Source of the DNA: Paralvinella palmiformis
Taxonomy: Eukaryota; Annelida; Polychaeta; Terebellida; Alvinellidae
Reading direction: 5' to 3'
NCBI GenBank assembly: GCA_025642065.1
Contig: JAODUP010000269.1
Span: 52,501-116,500, forward strand
Length of the DNA stretch: 64,000 nucleotides
Under the pieces are notes generated by a model. That model was not told where the DNA came from and made no database searches. It was given only the letters and a program-made list of their open reading frames with translations. Below, piece after piece: positions 39,102 to 52,689 of the stretch. Numbering within the stretch: position 1 is the first letter of the stretch; the number at the start of each line of letters is the position of its first letter. The translations under genes and the position numbers were made by a program.

Positions 39102-40258
39102 AGTAACAGTTCGCCTTCAGTTAATGTGACTTAAATGTGTAAATGGTTATAAAAGTAAAACCAAAACCACACAATAATATTAATAATTATAATGGTTTTC
39201 TGTTGATGTTGTGTGTTGATGTTCATTGATAAGAAACACAAAAGAATAATTTCTAACTTGCATGCTATATTCCAGATATTACAATTACTAATAACTATAC
39301 TGGACATGGGGTCAATTCAGCTCCAGAATTGGAATTGCTGGACAATTTTGGAATTGCTTATTTTTCAAGAATTGGAATTAAATTTGGAATTGAAGTTTGC
39401 TACAAAAAAATTAAACCTACAAATTAATTTACCATTTAATTTCTTAATTCAGAAATATTTCTTCCATGACAACCTTACTTGGAATATAAACTACTTGGAG
39501 TAGCTATTCCAGGTAGGTACTCTGTGTAAAAATTGAATTTGAATTGATACAGTTGGAATTGATAAATTTGAATTAGAATTGACCAAATGGAATTAATTGC
39601 AATTGACGAAATGGAATTGACCCCATGTCTGAACCATACAGATTCATAATATCGAAGAGCTACTCTTAATATCAATACAAAATGATACTTCTACAATAAT
39701 CACATACTCTAACTGGTATCATAGATATAAGGAAATAATCCTAATTACTGGAGGACAGCCATTAAGGCTTCCTTCAGTACCAGATTGTATGGTGGGGAAA
39801 AAATGGCCAATTGTTCTGACCTCAGATGGCCCAAGGATTATGTAGCCATCTCAATCCGGATCAAGTCCCATCACAGATGCTCAGGCTTAGCCATTCATTT
39901 CCCCCTGCTCTACCTAACTACTGCTAACTTTTTGTTACAATAATACAAAACAATTCTCTTATGGAATTTCACCATATAGTTTACTTTAACTGTATCATTA
40001 ACATACAAGGCTGTTTGGACTAACTATACTAGCATTTTCCTAAATATGCTTTTGTTATGAAAATATATGTTTGGCTGACCCCTGTTTACATTGTTATAAC
40101 TAGGTAATACAAACAGCTTGTATTAAGTGACCTCAGATTTCAGGAGCATCTTGTCTGTGTTTGGCTTCAAAGTGGTGGTACCCACAGACCATTAATAGTC
40201 ATGTTCATATTTTGATGTATTATTTTTTAAATGAAGATAAAATGTTCCTGTTACTGTA
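39102..40258. mobile_element. Dispersed inverted-repeat family A, copy 4 (with nested insertion)
   Basis: The left end ttaaagtaacagttcgcc and the right end region gttcctgttactgtaa are roughly inverted. The right half matches 13449-14100. A second element (39303-39629) is inserted in its left half. Confidence 0.6.
39303..39629. mobile_element. Short element with perfect 16-bp inverted ends and aattgg-rich interior
   Basis: GACATGGGGTCAATTC at 39303-39318 is exactly inverted at 39614-39629. The interior is dense in ggaatt/gaattg words on both strands, so it can fold on itself. It appears to be nested in the larger inverted-repeat element 39102-40258. Confidence 0.7.
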
Positions 40259-40499
40259 AGAGAAGCCATCTACTGCTGCATGGTTTCCCTGTCATATGCT
40301 TTCATGGATAATCTCCTGTGGTCCTGTACAGAATTAGCTTTATTTCTTAGCAGTTAAGATCATCCCACAACATTTGTTTAATTAATAATCATCAAATGTT
40401 TAAAAAAATTCCTTGTAATATAAATAATATTAATAATAATTAACTTTTTGAGTATAGTATTAAACCAAAATTTGTTCTATGTACCTGAGCATCAGTGAT

Positions 40500-40695
40500 C
40501 AGCAGGGTTGGCAAGTATATGACACAATGTTAAAAACAATAGATTAATCCAGGGTTTTTGACATCATGTCATAAACTGTCAAAAGTATTTTTTTTAACAT
40601 AAATATTGGCATAGCCAACAAATTTGTGACATATTTTTTCCAAGATATACCTGAAATTTATTGAGGTGTTATTGTAATATTAAAATTTTAAAGTA
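40500..40695 (+). repeat. Dispersed repeat B, copy 2
   Basis: Starts agcagggttggcaagtatat and contains catgtcataaactgtcaaaag, as in the 7.6 kb copy on the other strand. No matching right end was found. Confidence 0.6.
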
Positions 40696-41713
40696 AAAAT
40701 ATTTTCTGTTTATATTTTGATACTACCGGGTGTGTCTATATTCTTAAAATAAGTTCCACAGATACATTATGATTAGCACATTAATAATTGGGTATTTAGA
40801 CAAATTGCAGATGTGTTATAAAGGATCCTTATCAAACAGCTCCAGATGTCATAACATAAATCAGCAATTCTTAAATATATTATGACCCTGTGTAATTATC
40901 TTTTTAGTAGTGATAAGACTAACATCATAACTGATTCACTGTGATGCTCATCTTAGATCTTAAAGCATGACTGTGACTTGTGTCTTTTTTTTCTAATCAG
41001 TTGCTGTATTTACTATGAGTATGTGAAATAAGTAGTCAAACATGGCATAAATCGGTGATGTTGAAGGTGTCTAATGTCATGTATATAGATATATCTATAA
41101 CACAAAAATCAGTTTTCCCTTATTTATGTCAGCAACAGAAGTGATTCATATCATTTGTCTCTATTCAGAGTTCAGACAAAACAAGTTACCACAGCTTGCA
41201 GAGAAATTCGGACTAGGTACAGTCTTAAAATTTAAATTAATTTAGCCAATATGTCAAAAACGTAATTACATTTGATCCGGGTAGCATGAGTAAATTATTG
41301 ACAAAATAGCTTCTTCAAAGTTAGCTGTCAGAGAATCACTCTTCTGAATGTTTTTACATTATATCTGAACATTGAAAACTAGTCCAGTACAAGTTATGAT
41401 TCACAGAAATATTGGCAAATTAACTTCAGCTTTTGACAGCTGTTCAGTAAGAAATGGTTGCACTTCCTCTGCACCAATAATTGTTTAATACATGTAAATA
41501 TTCATAAAAGGTTATCAGCTCACCAGTAATATATAACTTTTATAAGTCTAACATTGAATTTGGTTGTGGCTAAAAATGTAAATTATCTGTCATCTTCTGA
41601 CAAAACAATTGTTTTTATACTTAGTGATCTAGGTGAGCCATAATTATGGATATGAGTGACCAGAGTATATTTTATATCATATATATTTCCAGATTAGCCA
41701 TTAACCAAGAACC

Positions 41714-42499
41714 ATGTTGTCTGTATTACATTTTATTATGACAGTAAGTATGATATAAATATTTTATTAAACAGGTTTTAAAATAGAGTAGGGCTCCTCC
41801 TAATATGTAATTAAGGTAATCTCAGCTAAAATGGTTACCAATAATTGATATTCTGTATGGTTCAGTATATATGAGTCATTCTCTGTGGATCTGCACATGT
41901 AAGTGTGTATAGATAAGATGTTTACTCACAGACATACACTTGTGTACAAAACATGCATACAATATACACAAATTAATCTGTTACTTCACAGAAAGTAAAG
42001 CCTCCGCCAAAAGAGAAACCTAAATACAAGATGACCTACTTTAATGTACGCGCCAAAGGGGAAATAATTAGATGGATCTTTGCTGTTGCCGGCCAAGAAT
42101 ATGAAGATGTTCGTCTGGATGATGATGCATGGGCAGCATTCAAGCCAAGTGAGTAGCTAAAGGGGTACACGTTTTACTGCATCACAGGTTAAATGTTGTT
42201 TGTCACCACTGTTATGTTTATCCTGATTCACCAATCATAAGCAGAGGTAGATGTCTCAGTCCCAGATTAAGGTAGCTTAGCCTGAACTTGTATGTTACTG
42301 TGAAACCGAGTTTCTTGACATTTAGCATATAGATTTAGAGGCCTATGCCCACCTTTTGTGGACATAGATTCCATGGTCATACGTAAATTGGGTATCATGT
42401 GTGTGTGTGATAAAGTTAATCTGTATTATCAGGTAATATATATATTACCTGAAATTTCAAGTAATATACATATTACCTCATTATACAAATTAACTGTCT

Positions 42500-42547
<48 letters not shown>

Positions 42548-45500
42548 TGTTCGAAATAGCACTTGTCCATTTGTCCGGGATAAGTGGTAATTTACTTGGA
42601 CAAGAAGAATGTCAATGACCACTTGTCTGGTGGACAAGTGAAAATTTGTGTTTTCCTTTAATTCTTATAGTGGCTAAAGTAATATAATTTTTTTTATGGA
42701 GATGCCTTATAAAATGCACATGTTTCAAATTTTGCAAACCTCCCAAATAACCAGAATCATGCCTGTGTGCATGTGTACGTTAAATTCAAATGCTGCCCAA
42801 CAGGGAATCCGGATTATATTTTTATGCGGCTTTAAGATGGATTAATGTTGTTTAACGACACATTGGCACAATTTATGCTGCTTTAAGCAGAGATTCCATA
42901 TACACGTTATGCAAATCCGAATGCAACAAAAAATGGATACTAGCATGATTCCATATGTGCGACTGCATTTGCGAATACGACAAAATGGATCACTCCATGT
43001 AGTGATTGGTCTGAGTTGGACGTATGAATCCAGAGTTTTATTAGTGAACTGTCTGATTCGAGTGTCCAGGTAGGCTTTCCCAATGAATATAGGTCAGTAG
43101 GTGAGAGGGGTGTTCGAAACACATGGCTACTGCAATGTTGCATACGCTACCACAATGTCGTATACGCTCCTGCAATGTCACATACACATTCGAATTCACA
43201 TGCCGCATTACACATAGTGTATATATGGAATACTTAATATGGTTGGTAAAAAAATGCAAAACCATGTCGGGTACGATCATGGCAGGAACTGACTGATTTC
43301 ATTTTCTTTCTGGCTGATTTCCGAATTCCAAAAATCCGGGCAGTTGGGTTACAAGGTTGAGAACACTAGTCTTGATAGGATGCTGTAGCTCTAGCGTAAA
43401 ACTTAATTATCATAATAAATGTTATATTATTTTCAAATTTTATGTATTGTGTTTGTTTTTAATCACAAAGCTTAATTGGTCAGTTGCTCAAACAAATAAC
43501 AGAAAATTGGTGGAATTGTTTTAAATCACCGGACAAGTAACATTTTTGGCGGACAAGTAGATTTTTATGCAAGTGCAACTGAACTAAATTGGTCTTAAGA
43601 CATAGAAATATGTTAACCATGGTAGGCTCTGCCTAATTTGAATCTGCATGAATCAAATTATTGTATATATTGAAGAAATCTTTTGGTACAGTTAATTTCT
43701 TTCATATTGATTAATAATAGCCCTGCATTATAAAATTTTAAAAAAATCAGATTATCGCCTTGATCAAACAAATTTTCTGGTGTTATTCATAAAAAATAAT
43801 GGATTTTATCACAAAATTCATACTCAACTTGCTATTTCAGAAATTTTCAACACCGTTTTATTTAAACTTAGCTGGTGTGTTATCACTGATTGTGCTGCGA
43901 TTATAATTTTCCTGGAAACTTCATCTATCCAGGGGAACTTTCTGTTAAATTTGGTTAACCATTGTTTAATCTGTATGCAGTCATTTAACAGAGATGGTGA
44001 CAAAAAGAATGCATCAGAACAGAACATAAGAGGCAAAACTTGCAATTATAAAGTATTATGATGATATTCCATGAATGAAAAATTCAGCATCAGTATAAGT
44101 ACTTTTTGGGGGATAAGGAAAAAGACCATACAAAGATTGAGGAATTTTCATTGTAATGTAACACCGACAGAGGACCCTAAAATGAAGCAGGAAGGTTAGT
44201 CATGAAAAAGTAGATGAAACCATGATATTTTGGTTTGTCAGAAGTCATTTCTCCCAGATATAAGGCTTGTTGGACAAATGCTTCTCATGCAGGTGAACAA
44301 GTTCAGGCTTTAATTTGACCCTGATGATACTATTACTAGCCTTATAACCTCATCTTGGCTGGAACAATTTTGATTGCTATGATATTGTGAAAGACTGTAA
44401 AATGTGTGGGAGTACATCAGAAGATAATTTGGGTCTGGAAAGAAGGGGGGCTGGAGGCTATTCTTCAGAAGTATCATCCATCAGACATTTACAATGCATT
44501 TGAAAGTGGTCTGTTCTGGATGTTGCTGCCAGAAAACAGTCTAGGATTCTCCAGCACATCATGATAAAAGCAGACTTAATTGCCTCTTCTGGTTATCAGA
44601 AAGAGCGAAAAAAGTCCGGACAGTCAGAAATGTCAATGTTCCAGTTGCTTACCAGGCAAACAAGAATGCATGGATGGTGTTGGTTTTCTTCATCGACTTT
44701 CTGTAAAAACTGTTTAGACAGATGAATGTGACAAACCACAAAATAACAATGATCATTGACAATTGCTTGGCACATTCTACCATCGAACTTGAGAACATCA
44801 AGTTATTGTTCTTACCACCAAATAATACAAGTGTTTCACTGTGGTTAATATCCCACTATTTCCTAATTCCAACTCTTACCTAGTTCTTATTCATAATTTC
44901 CTCTGTATATGACAGATCTGTAGATGTATTTATTTCTGGTTATGTGGCCCGTTCTCCATTCAAATGGAGATGAAATTGGCCTTGATTTGACTAACTTCAT
45001 GAAGTTTTATCTGTTGACATGTTTTTCTGACTACTCATAAGAAATTCAGTATATGAGTATGTAGATAACCTGTGTGAATGTAATATTACCCAGTTTTGTA
45101 TGCAAGGTATAACCGTACTAATCAAATATGATAAAAGTGGTCACAGGACCGAAACAATCTCAATTCTGGTAAAAAAGTATATTATTTATGATGTCTCAAT
45201 TGGTCAACATAACCCACTGTTGTTATTCTGGACCTGTCTGCTACATTTGATACAGTTACTTGTAATGTACTTTTCTCAAAGTTGAAAACATCTTCACTTT
45301 ACAAGACAAAGTTCTTGAAAGGTTTCAATCTTTATTCATGATAATTTGTTTGATGTTCTGTCATTGTTATCTAGTATATCACAGGGATCAATTCTTGGTC
45401 CTTTGTTTTTCACATTCTACATTCATCCTTTTGGAATCATTATGCCATGATATGGCATTAGATATCACTTGTATGCCAGTGGCACACAACTGTAAGTATC

Positions 45501-47837
45501 ACTGAGTTCAGCTTTTCGTCCTCCTTGAAGAATAAAGGACATTGCATTGTTGATATTCAGCTATGGATGACCCAGAATCTTCTAAAATAAATCTATTTGG
45601 CATCACCACATTATGTAAAATCCCTATAAAAAAACAATATTACATATCAGAGAATATTCCATTATATTACCGGTAGTTATTTTTGAAGAATATATTAATA
45701 GGAATGAACATGCCACATTACAGTATGTCCACTTCTCCATTATTTCAAAGAATATCCTTTATTTCATGATTCTGCTGGATCTACTTTATTTCCTCCTTTT
45801 TTTAGACAAATCTCCTTTTGGGGGGAAGAATGTAGATTGCCCATATTTTTATTGGCATATTTCCTCACAATTGATTGTGTAGCTGTATTCAAGTGACCTT
45901 TATACTTTGAAAATAAGCTCCTTCTGCAATAAAACACTGGTTTATCAGTATGTATTGTCTATTCTCCCATTCATGTCACTTTTTTTTTCTCCGAACATTA
46001 TGACTGCTGAAGGGGGTTGACATCCATCCCCCACATGAACTCACACATCGCCCCTGTGGACATACTGCATCAGTCTCTCAAGCTGCCTACTACCATCTTA
46101 AAAAACATCCGCTGTCTGAAAGCATTCTTAACACTGTTGCCTTTAGTAAATTCAGAATGGTGCAACTCACATGGTGACAAGTATTCAAAACCTTAATCGT
46201 ATTACCCTAATTCTTCAAAAACTACATTGGTTAGCTGTTGCTAGTTATAGACAGTGTATCCATTTCAAAAAACGCCAGTCATTCAATATTATCTCATTGA
46301 ATGACTTCAGTTTTGAGGATGACTTTCTAATATGTAAGATTATCCATGCTTCTTATTCACTGCAAATAACCCTTTTATTTTGGAGATGTTGTGGTTATCT
46401 AGAAAACTGGGGTGTTATTATTACAGTCAACTTTATTAGATGAATATATCAATATACTATTGGTTTAAGTGGCTAATTCTTATCCAATCTGATGATGTAA
46501 TTGACAGAATGTATTTGAGTGAAATCTGCCAAATATGTTTCAAGTGGCTCAAGTTTTAATGTCATTATACAGAGACACCATTTGGACAGATACCGGTGCT
46601 GGAAGTTGATGGTGAAATGTGGTGTCAGAGTTGGACAATAGCACGGATGTTGGCAAAACAATTTGGTAAGTGGCAGATTAAAATCAGATTGAGTGTGTTG
46701 GAGTTTGTGGAACAAATCACCATTATTTGATGTATGTGTTATCACAAAGTAATCACAATTCATTGGTTGGATGTCTGTCAGTAAATATATAATTTTCTTC
46801 AAAACCTTCCTAGTTACTGGCCAAAATTCTATAATTCTAGTGTGTGCCACTTTATCATATTATGATAGATGATTGGTCACTTGACCATTAATTTGGGTCA
46901 ATATAATTTGTAAAAAACACTGTGAATTAATTAAGTATTGTATTCATTAAACAACTGGAAATACAGTTCTATTTCCAATATAAAATTTTATTTTGTCAAA
47001 ATATTTTTTAAACAGAATTGTTGCTGATCACGTGTCCATTTTAGAGAAAGTTATTATGATTTTATAATTTGATTGATTTAATTAATATGACTTAATTCCT
47101 TTTTTGTTATTTTTTGTCTGTTTTAAAAGAATTTAATGACATAATTTAATATGTATTTATAAAAACTTTTCTAGCTAAAATTTACATATAAATACATACT
47201 AATATAGTTTATCAATTTAATACAAATACTGGTTGTTTGCCTACAAGAAGCAGTGATCAAAAATGACATTCCTGTGATTCATGTTATATGTGAATAGGTA
47301 TTCAGTATACATCAGTATCTTGGAATTCTGCATGAAAATAAGTACACTTTTTGTTTCTGAAGCATGTATTTTTGATGCTGACTGAAAACTTCGTGGGGAA
47401 TCAGAAAGGTCAACCTATTAATTCAATTCGTGGTATCTAATTATTAGAATTCTTCTTGATATCAATGTAGGTCTGGCTGGCAAGACAGAGTATGAAGAAC
47501 ATCGTTGTAATATGGTAGTTGAATGTGTAAATGACATGGTCATGGCAGAATTAAAACTGAAGTTTGCTGCAGATAAGGAGAAGGTAAATGTCATCTATGT
47601 AGAGAAGTTAACAGAGTGATGTTTTCTTGATCAAATTCAGTTAGTTCTTTTGGCATTCAACTGGTTTAGAAAAGTCCCTGTACATCAGCCACTTTATTAC
47701 CAATATATAACTGTTTCAGGATGAGATTGAGAAGAAGTGGAAAGAGGAACAGGAGCCTAACTACTGCCAATTGTTGGAAAAATTACTCATCAGTAACAAT
47801 GGTGGAAATGGATACTTTGTTGGAAATGAGGTACATC

Positions 47838-47868
<31 letters not shown>

Positions 47869-49314
47869 TTTATTTTTTTTAAGTCAGTATTATTACCCTT
47901 ATTTTATGGGGTCGGGTTAATGGCAATGATAAAAAATTCAGTAATCAGAAGAAGAAATTTCAGTGTGTTAGCAGCCGTCTACACTCGATCTAGTATTATA
48001 GATCTATATGCAAATGGACATCAATCATCATTTTGATCTAAACTCATGCAGTCATGGAGTGAAAATAGAAATAAAACAAGTTGATAATAATGATTCACAG
48101 CTTTATAATGAAAATCAATAGTTATATGTAGAATTATCAGATTTTTGTAATTATGGATAAATGTTGTTGGACTCAGTTGCTCGTTTCACGACTTTCAATT
48201 TGAAGGCAGCATCGTTAACAAGACAACTCGTACCCAAGACATCCCATACCCAGGAGCTTTGTATCTCATTCGTTTGGTAGTATAGACATGCATCTTGTTT
48301 TCATAGAAGAGCATGTTTATAATTTTTGGTAATAATATAGGATTATTAATAACCAAAAAGTTCAGTTTAAATATTAATAAAAATTCAGTAATTTTATAAT
48401 TGTTTAACAATGTCTTTTAAATACTTTTCACTGTTCCCATGGTTCACTTTCTGGTTCACAAGCATGATTTTTAGGTCAGCTTAATGGACGGTACTACTAT
48501 AAATCGTGATATTTTAGGCCTAAAATACGACCTCGGCTTAATGGCTGTGTAGGCTTAATGGCTGGGTCTGCTATTTCAATTAGATGTTTTTTGTTGAAGT
48601 CCGTATTATGCCAGGAAATAATTTGTGGACTACCAACAAATATACAGTGGTGATTAGCTTTAAACTTAAAGGGGAATTCTAGAATTACCTAATCCTTTTA
48701 ACTAGTGATATATGTATATACCCATCATTTGTTTTTTATATACAGCTGAGTTAAAGAGAAATATCCACTCATGGAGGTGGAAATAAGTTGGTCTACTGAT
48801 TAATATTAACATTATAAGTTAAACTCATGGCTTCTACTAAAATGTTTCTCATATCTCCTAAATAAGTTAGGAAAAACTAATATTATGTTTAAAACTGTCA
48901 AGGCATACTATATGTATATCACTATTCTTCCCAGACCACTTAGGCATAGCACAGGCCTTGCACTTTATTTTCAAGTGCTATGCTTTGGCCTCGGATGCTA
49001 CACTTTTATTTTGTCCACTATACTTATTTCAAGCCTACAAAAATCATTCATGCGATGTATGGCATCTTCAAAGGGATGCTACATGTTTATGTCCAGTGTT
49101 TACGTGCAAGATAAATACCACACAGTATATATCATTATCAGTGTAGCATTGGTGGTATTTCATTGAAGTTTATTATACACATGAAACATGTCTTACTTAT
49201 GCCATAATGGAGGTGTCCTGTTTTGCTTTTCTAGCACAAGTAGACAAGTCTAGCATAAATATTTCAGTTTCATTGATATCCGTGTTGTAGATATATTATA
49301 AACTTTTTTTGTTT

Positions 49315-49379
<65 letters not shown>

Positions 49380-51618
49380 AATAATAATAATAATGTATAT
49401 TTAATAAAGCGCCCTTACTAGCAGGAGCCATTCAAAGGCGCTGTACAAATAATATGTAATTTAATAATACCCCAAATAATGTCTGTAAAAACCCTGTAAT
49501 GATTTAAAAGATAATAATTATTTATCTGTGAAAGCGACCTTAAATAGGTGTGTTTTTAGAAGAGACTTAAAATTTCCAAGAGACTACGCATTTCTAATAT
49601 TTGCCGGCAACTTATTCCACAAATTGGGGGCTGCAACACTAAACGCACAATCACCATATGACTTGAGCCGAGACACTGGCACCTGCAATAGTATCTGACT
49701 GGATGACCTGAGTTTTCGGGATGACTTTCTAATGGAAACCAGTTCACACAGGTATTCTGGTGCCATATCATTAATAGATTTATAAGTTATTAACAGAATC
49801 TTAAAATGGATATGCTGTCTAACAGGTAGCCAATGTAGTTTTTGAAGAATGGGGGTAATATGATCATATTTTCTAGTATTTGTTACAATGCGAGCTGCAC
49901 TATTCTGAATTCGCTGAAGGCGATTAATGTTATAATCAGATATGCCATATAACAGGGAGTTACAATAGTCTATACGAGATGTAACAAAGGCATGAACTAC
50001 AGTTAAAAGTGATTCTTGTGTCAAGAATGCTTATATATATATATATAGAAAGAGAAAGTTATTTGAGGATAAATAATGTTCCATTTTTCTGGTACCTTTA
50101 TATGCAGATCAGTTTTGATGTAATTAGCAATTAACGGAAGCCATCTAGTACTGTATGTTTTCCCTCTCATGCTGCCAGGGATTGTCTCCCTTGATCTCCT
50201 GCATAATTATTTTGTCTTCTCAACAATTGGTATCATACAATTATAATAGGGGTTCTCTCCCTTGTGGTGTGTCATTTATGATTTCATTAACAAAGAACAG
50301 AATTAGGTGTTTCAATAAAAAGTGCAGTTATAAATAGAATAACGGATAACATGCATTGTAAAGAGCCAGCCAATGACAAGCTGTCACGATAGGCCAGCTA
50401 GTGTCACATAATAGCAATGATGGACAATTCCTTCCATACTCTGACATAGAAAAAAAACAGCATTTAACAAATATAATGAAGCAACCTAAAGAGGGAACTC
50501 AATAGAATAAAAGAATTTTGAGAATTTACTCCAGTTAAATAAATGAACACGCCATGAAACTACATTTATCAAATTAATTGTTACTTTTATCAAAAATTCA
50601 GATTGGGACTTCTCAAAAATTCTGATAAATGGATGGTCTATTGTCCAAGTGGCGCTTTGTCTTAGTGTGGTTTATCCTGGATCCATATTTATCATAATTT
50701 CTGGTTAGGTAATGTGTAACATATTTGGCCTTCATAGACACTAACAGGCTTCCTTGTGTTCACATTCACATATACATTTGGGAGCCACACCAAACATTCA
50801 AGACTTTGTTTGGTATTATCTCATTGTTATTACACTTTTATCTTAATAATGACTTTGTTTTGTTATCATCTCATTGTTATTACACATTTATCTTGTCTTA
50901 GTTACAGTCTCATTAAACATATATTTGTCTTGAGATTCTTCTTCTGATGTTTCCTCATACATGCATTTAATTGTTTTTAAACAATGCCTTAGTTGAATGA
51001 TGTCATCTTTACTTTAATGTTTGAAAAATATGTAATATTTTGGTGTGTTCTATTTGTAATCTATAGCACAGTTTCTTAACATTAATCAGTTTTCAAGTAG
51101 AGTTGATCATGTATTAACACATTGTTTTATACATTAATGTGTATCCCTCCCATTGTGATAACTGATTTCTGGGCATAATTGTACGATCTGTGTGTATAAC
51201 ATGTTAAAAATTACAATAATCCTTCCAAATAAGACCTGGTTGCTTATTCATTTGAATAGTTTATATACATGTATATCCCTCTTTAAACTCAAACCATTAA
51301 ATGATCATATACGGTAATGAGATTGATATATTCTTACAAAGTTTGTAATTTTGTATAGTAAAATTATTTCTGAGCCTTAGCTTCAAATTACTTTCTTGTG
51401 ATGTTATATTTTAGAAACACGTTTTTGTTTATAATATAATGGATTGCTTTCTATAATGACAGATGACGTGGGCTGATCTGGCAGTATGTGTTTGGATGGG
51501 ATGGGTTAGAGAACTAGATTACACTCCATACCCGAAGCTAGCAGCACACAGGGAACGAGTGACCAGCCACCCAAGACTGGCTGAATGGATTGCCAAAAGA
51601 CCAGAGACATCCATGTAG
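41714..51618 (+). CDS. Sigma-class glutathione S-transferase (prostaglandin D synthase-like)
   Basis: Exons: 41714-41743 (tentative), 41992-42148, 46573-46665, 47471-47583, 47720-47830, 51463-51618. Phases agree (0, 1, 1, 0, 0). The protein is 219 residues with the first small exon, or 196 from the internal ATG in KYKMTYFNVRAKGE. Cytosolic GSTs conjugate glutathione to electrophiles; animal sigma members include haematopoietic prostaglandin D synthase, and cephalopods use relatives as lens crystallins. Seen here: the N-terminal TYFNVRAKGEIIRW strand-helix with the catalytic-type Tyr, FGQIPVLEVDGE with the cis-Pro, and CQSWTIARMLAKQFG with the Gln-Ser glutathione-binding pair. The helical C-terminal domain follows, with WADLAVCVWMGW and the ending HPRLAEWIAKRPETSM. 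Intron 2 (4.4 kb) and the last intron (3.6 kb) carry transposon relics. The 5' exon rests only on phase, an ATG and a gtaagt donor. Confidence 0.92.
42409..42500. mobile_element. Fold-back element flanked by microsatellites, copy 2 (shorter)
   Basis: Same ends as the 3399 copy (agttaatctgtattatcagg and its inverse acaaattaactgt) with a shorter core. (GT)n lies to the left and (CA)n(TA)n to the right. It is in GST intron 2. Confidence 0.7.
42544..43575. mobile_element. DNA-element composite with acttgtcc/ggacaagt repeats and a nested insert
   Basis: Begins cagtgttcgaaatagcacttgtcc, a start seen in hAT-like elements. Inverted ggacaagt words recur at 42580-42640 and 43530-43560. About 42780-43290 looks like a separate insertion and contains a ~21-bp minisatellite. 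The closing end is not clear. Confidence 0.45.
44100..44870 (+). pseudogene. pogo/Tigger-type transposase relic
   Basis: Broken frames retain the DDE-region logic of pogo/Tigger transposases: YHPSDIYNA before a Phe-Trp segment, NVNVPVAYQANKNAWM, then TMIIDNCLAHSTIELENIK and LLFLPPNNTSV. The DNCxAH and LPPNxTS blocks are distinctive for the family. It lies in GST intron 2, just upstream of the CR1 relic. Confidence 0.75.
45086..46420 (+). mobile_element. CR1-family LINE, old relic in GST intron 2
   Basis: Nucleotide matches to the 25 kb copy include aaaagtggtcacag, ctggacctgtctgctacatttgatacagtt (as shorter runs), tatggatgacccagaatctt and aaaactacattgg. It is heavily diverged and interrupted at about 45640-46080 by unrelated sequence. 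Confidence 0.75.
49318..49380 (+). repeat. (TA)n microsatellite abutting a CR1 tail
   Basis: About 30 TA units merging into the (AAT)n tail of the CR1 fragment. Confidence 0.93.
49380..50032 (-). mobile_element. CR1-family LINE, 3' fragment in the last GST intron
   Basis: This is the reverse complement of the 25-26.9 kb element's 3' part. It starts with the (AAT)n tail and the gcgcccttactagcaggagc stretch. An open frame of 146 residues (50024-49584) covers the RT C-terminal region without stops, so it is a younger copy than the others. The 5' truncation is at ~50032. Confidence 0.88.
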
Positions 51619-51962
51619 GCTGTAATGGTGTGGAAAGTAAAATCAACATGCACTTTACAGTGTAGTATTGTTTTCTACATGAAGATCAAGTAACTGAATT
51701 TATATAAATTTTCTGTGTAATCATTGATCATGATTTTTCTGTGTTAATAGTTAGAGCGGTCTGTTAAGTGCTACTATATGGTATATCTGATTATGTTTAA
51801 ACAAAAACAGGGGTGTGCCTTTGCCAGAAACAACCTAAAGAATAAGCAAGAGTATTCTTCAACAGGCAGTTATAATTGTTTATTTATAAAATGTAAAACA
51901 AATGGAAATAAAGAAGAATTACAACATTATTTCTGTTATTATTATATGGAAGATGGCTGTTT

Positions 51963-52004
<42 letters not shown>

Positions 52005-52087
52005 CAAGTATAAGGAAAAGCACCCTAAAATAACACTGGTTTAAAAGCTTTGTCTTTAGTTCGTCAGGGAAGCAGATTAATCACATG

Positions 52088-52258
52088 CTGAATAAGTCAT
52101 TTGTCTCCTGGATAAACATGCACCAAAGTATGTTAATATCAAAATGATATACATGTAATATACAGTGATGTATACATGAATAAGTCATTTGTCTCCTGGA
52201 TAAACATGCACCAAAGTATGTTAATATCAAAATTATATACATGTAGTATACAGTGATG
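52088..52258 (+). repeat. 88-bp tandem duplication between the GST and vWA genes
   Basis: gaataagtcatttgtctcct begins at 52090 and again at 52178. The two copies are nearly identical to about 52255. Confidence 0.92.
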
Positions 52259-52689
52259 ATCAATTATTCAATTATAAGTTCGTATTTTGTACTCACTAGC
52301 AGAAAGCTAACAGAACATGTCATGGTTAGCATTATTAATATCTGTAATAATTTGGTTTAAACTATCTATTTGCAAAACTAGCAATGACTAAATGACTCTC
52401 TGACTATATAATTAAGCAACTAGTAATTTCAGTACTTTAGCCATCATACATATTTGTTTGTAAGTATACTCTCAAATACAGATTGGTTTGTGAGTTCAAT
52501 AGATGGAGCCAATTAAACCAGCATCAGCCATAGCATCCAAGTATAAATTGTGTGTAGCGTTAACTCGCTGAGAAGGTCTATGCATGCATATACACGCGCA
52601 CACGAGAGAGTTCAAGACGATGATGTCGCTTCGAATGTCGAATACAAATGATCCAAGCTGGTACATTAAGATTTCAGAAGAGCACATAT

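Noticed and set aside
41171..41219. EFRQNKLPQLAEKFGLG, GST-like segment upstream of the GST
   Set aside because: Its phases do not fit the phase-0 start of exon 41992 in any frame.
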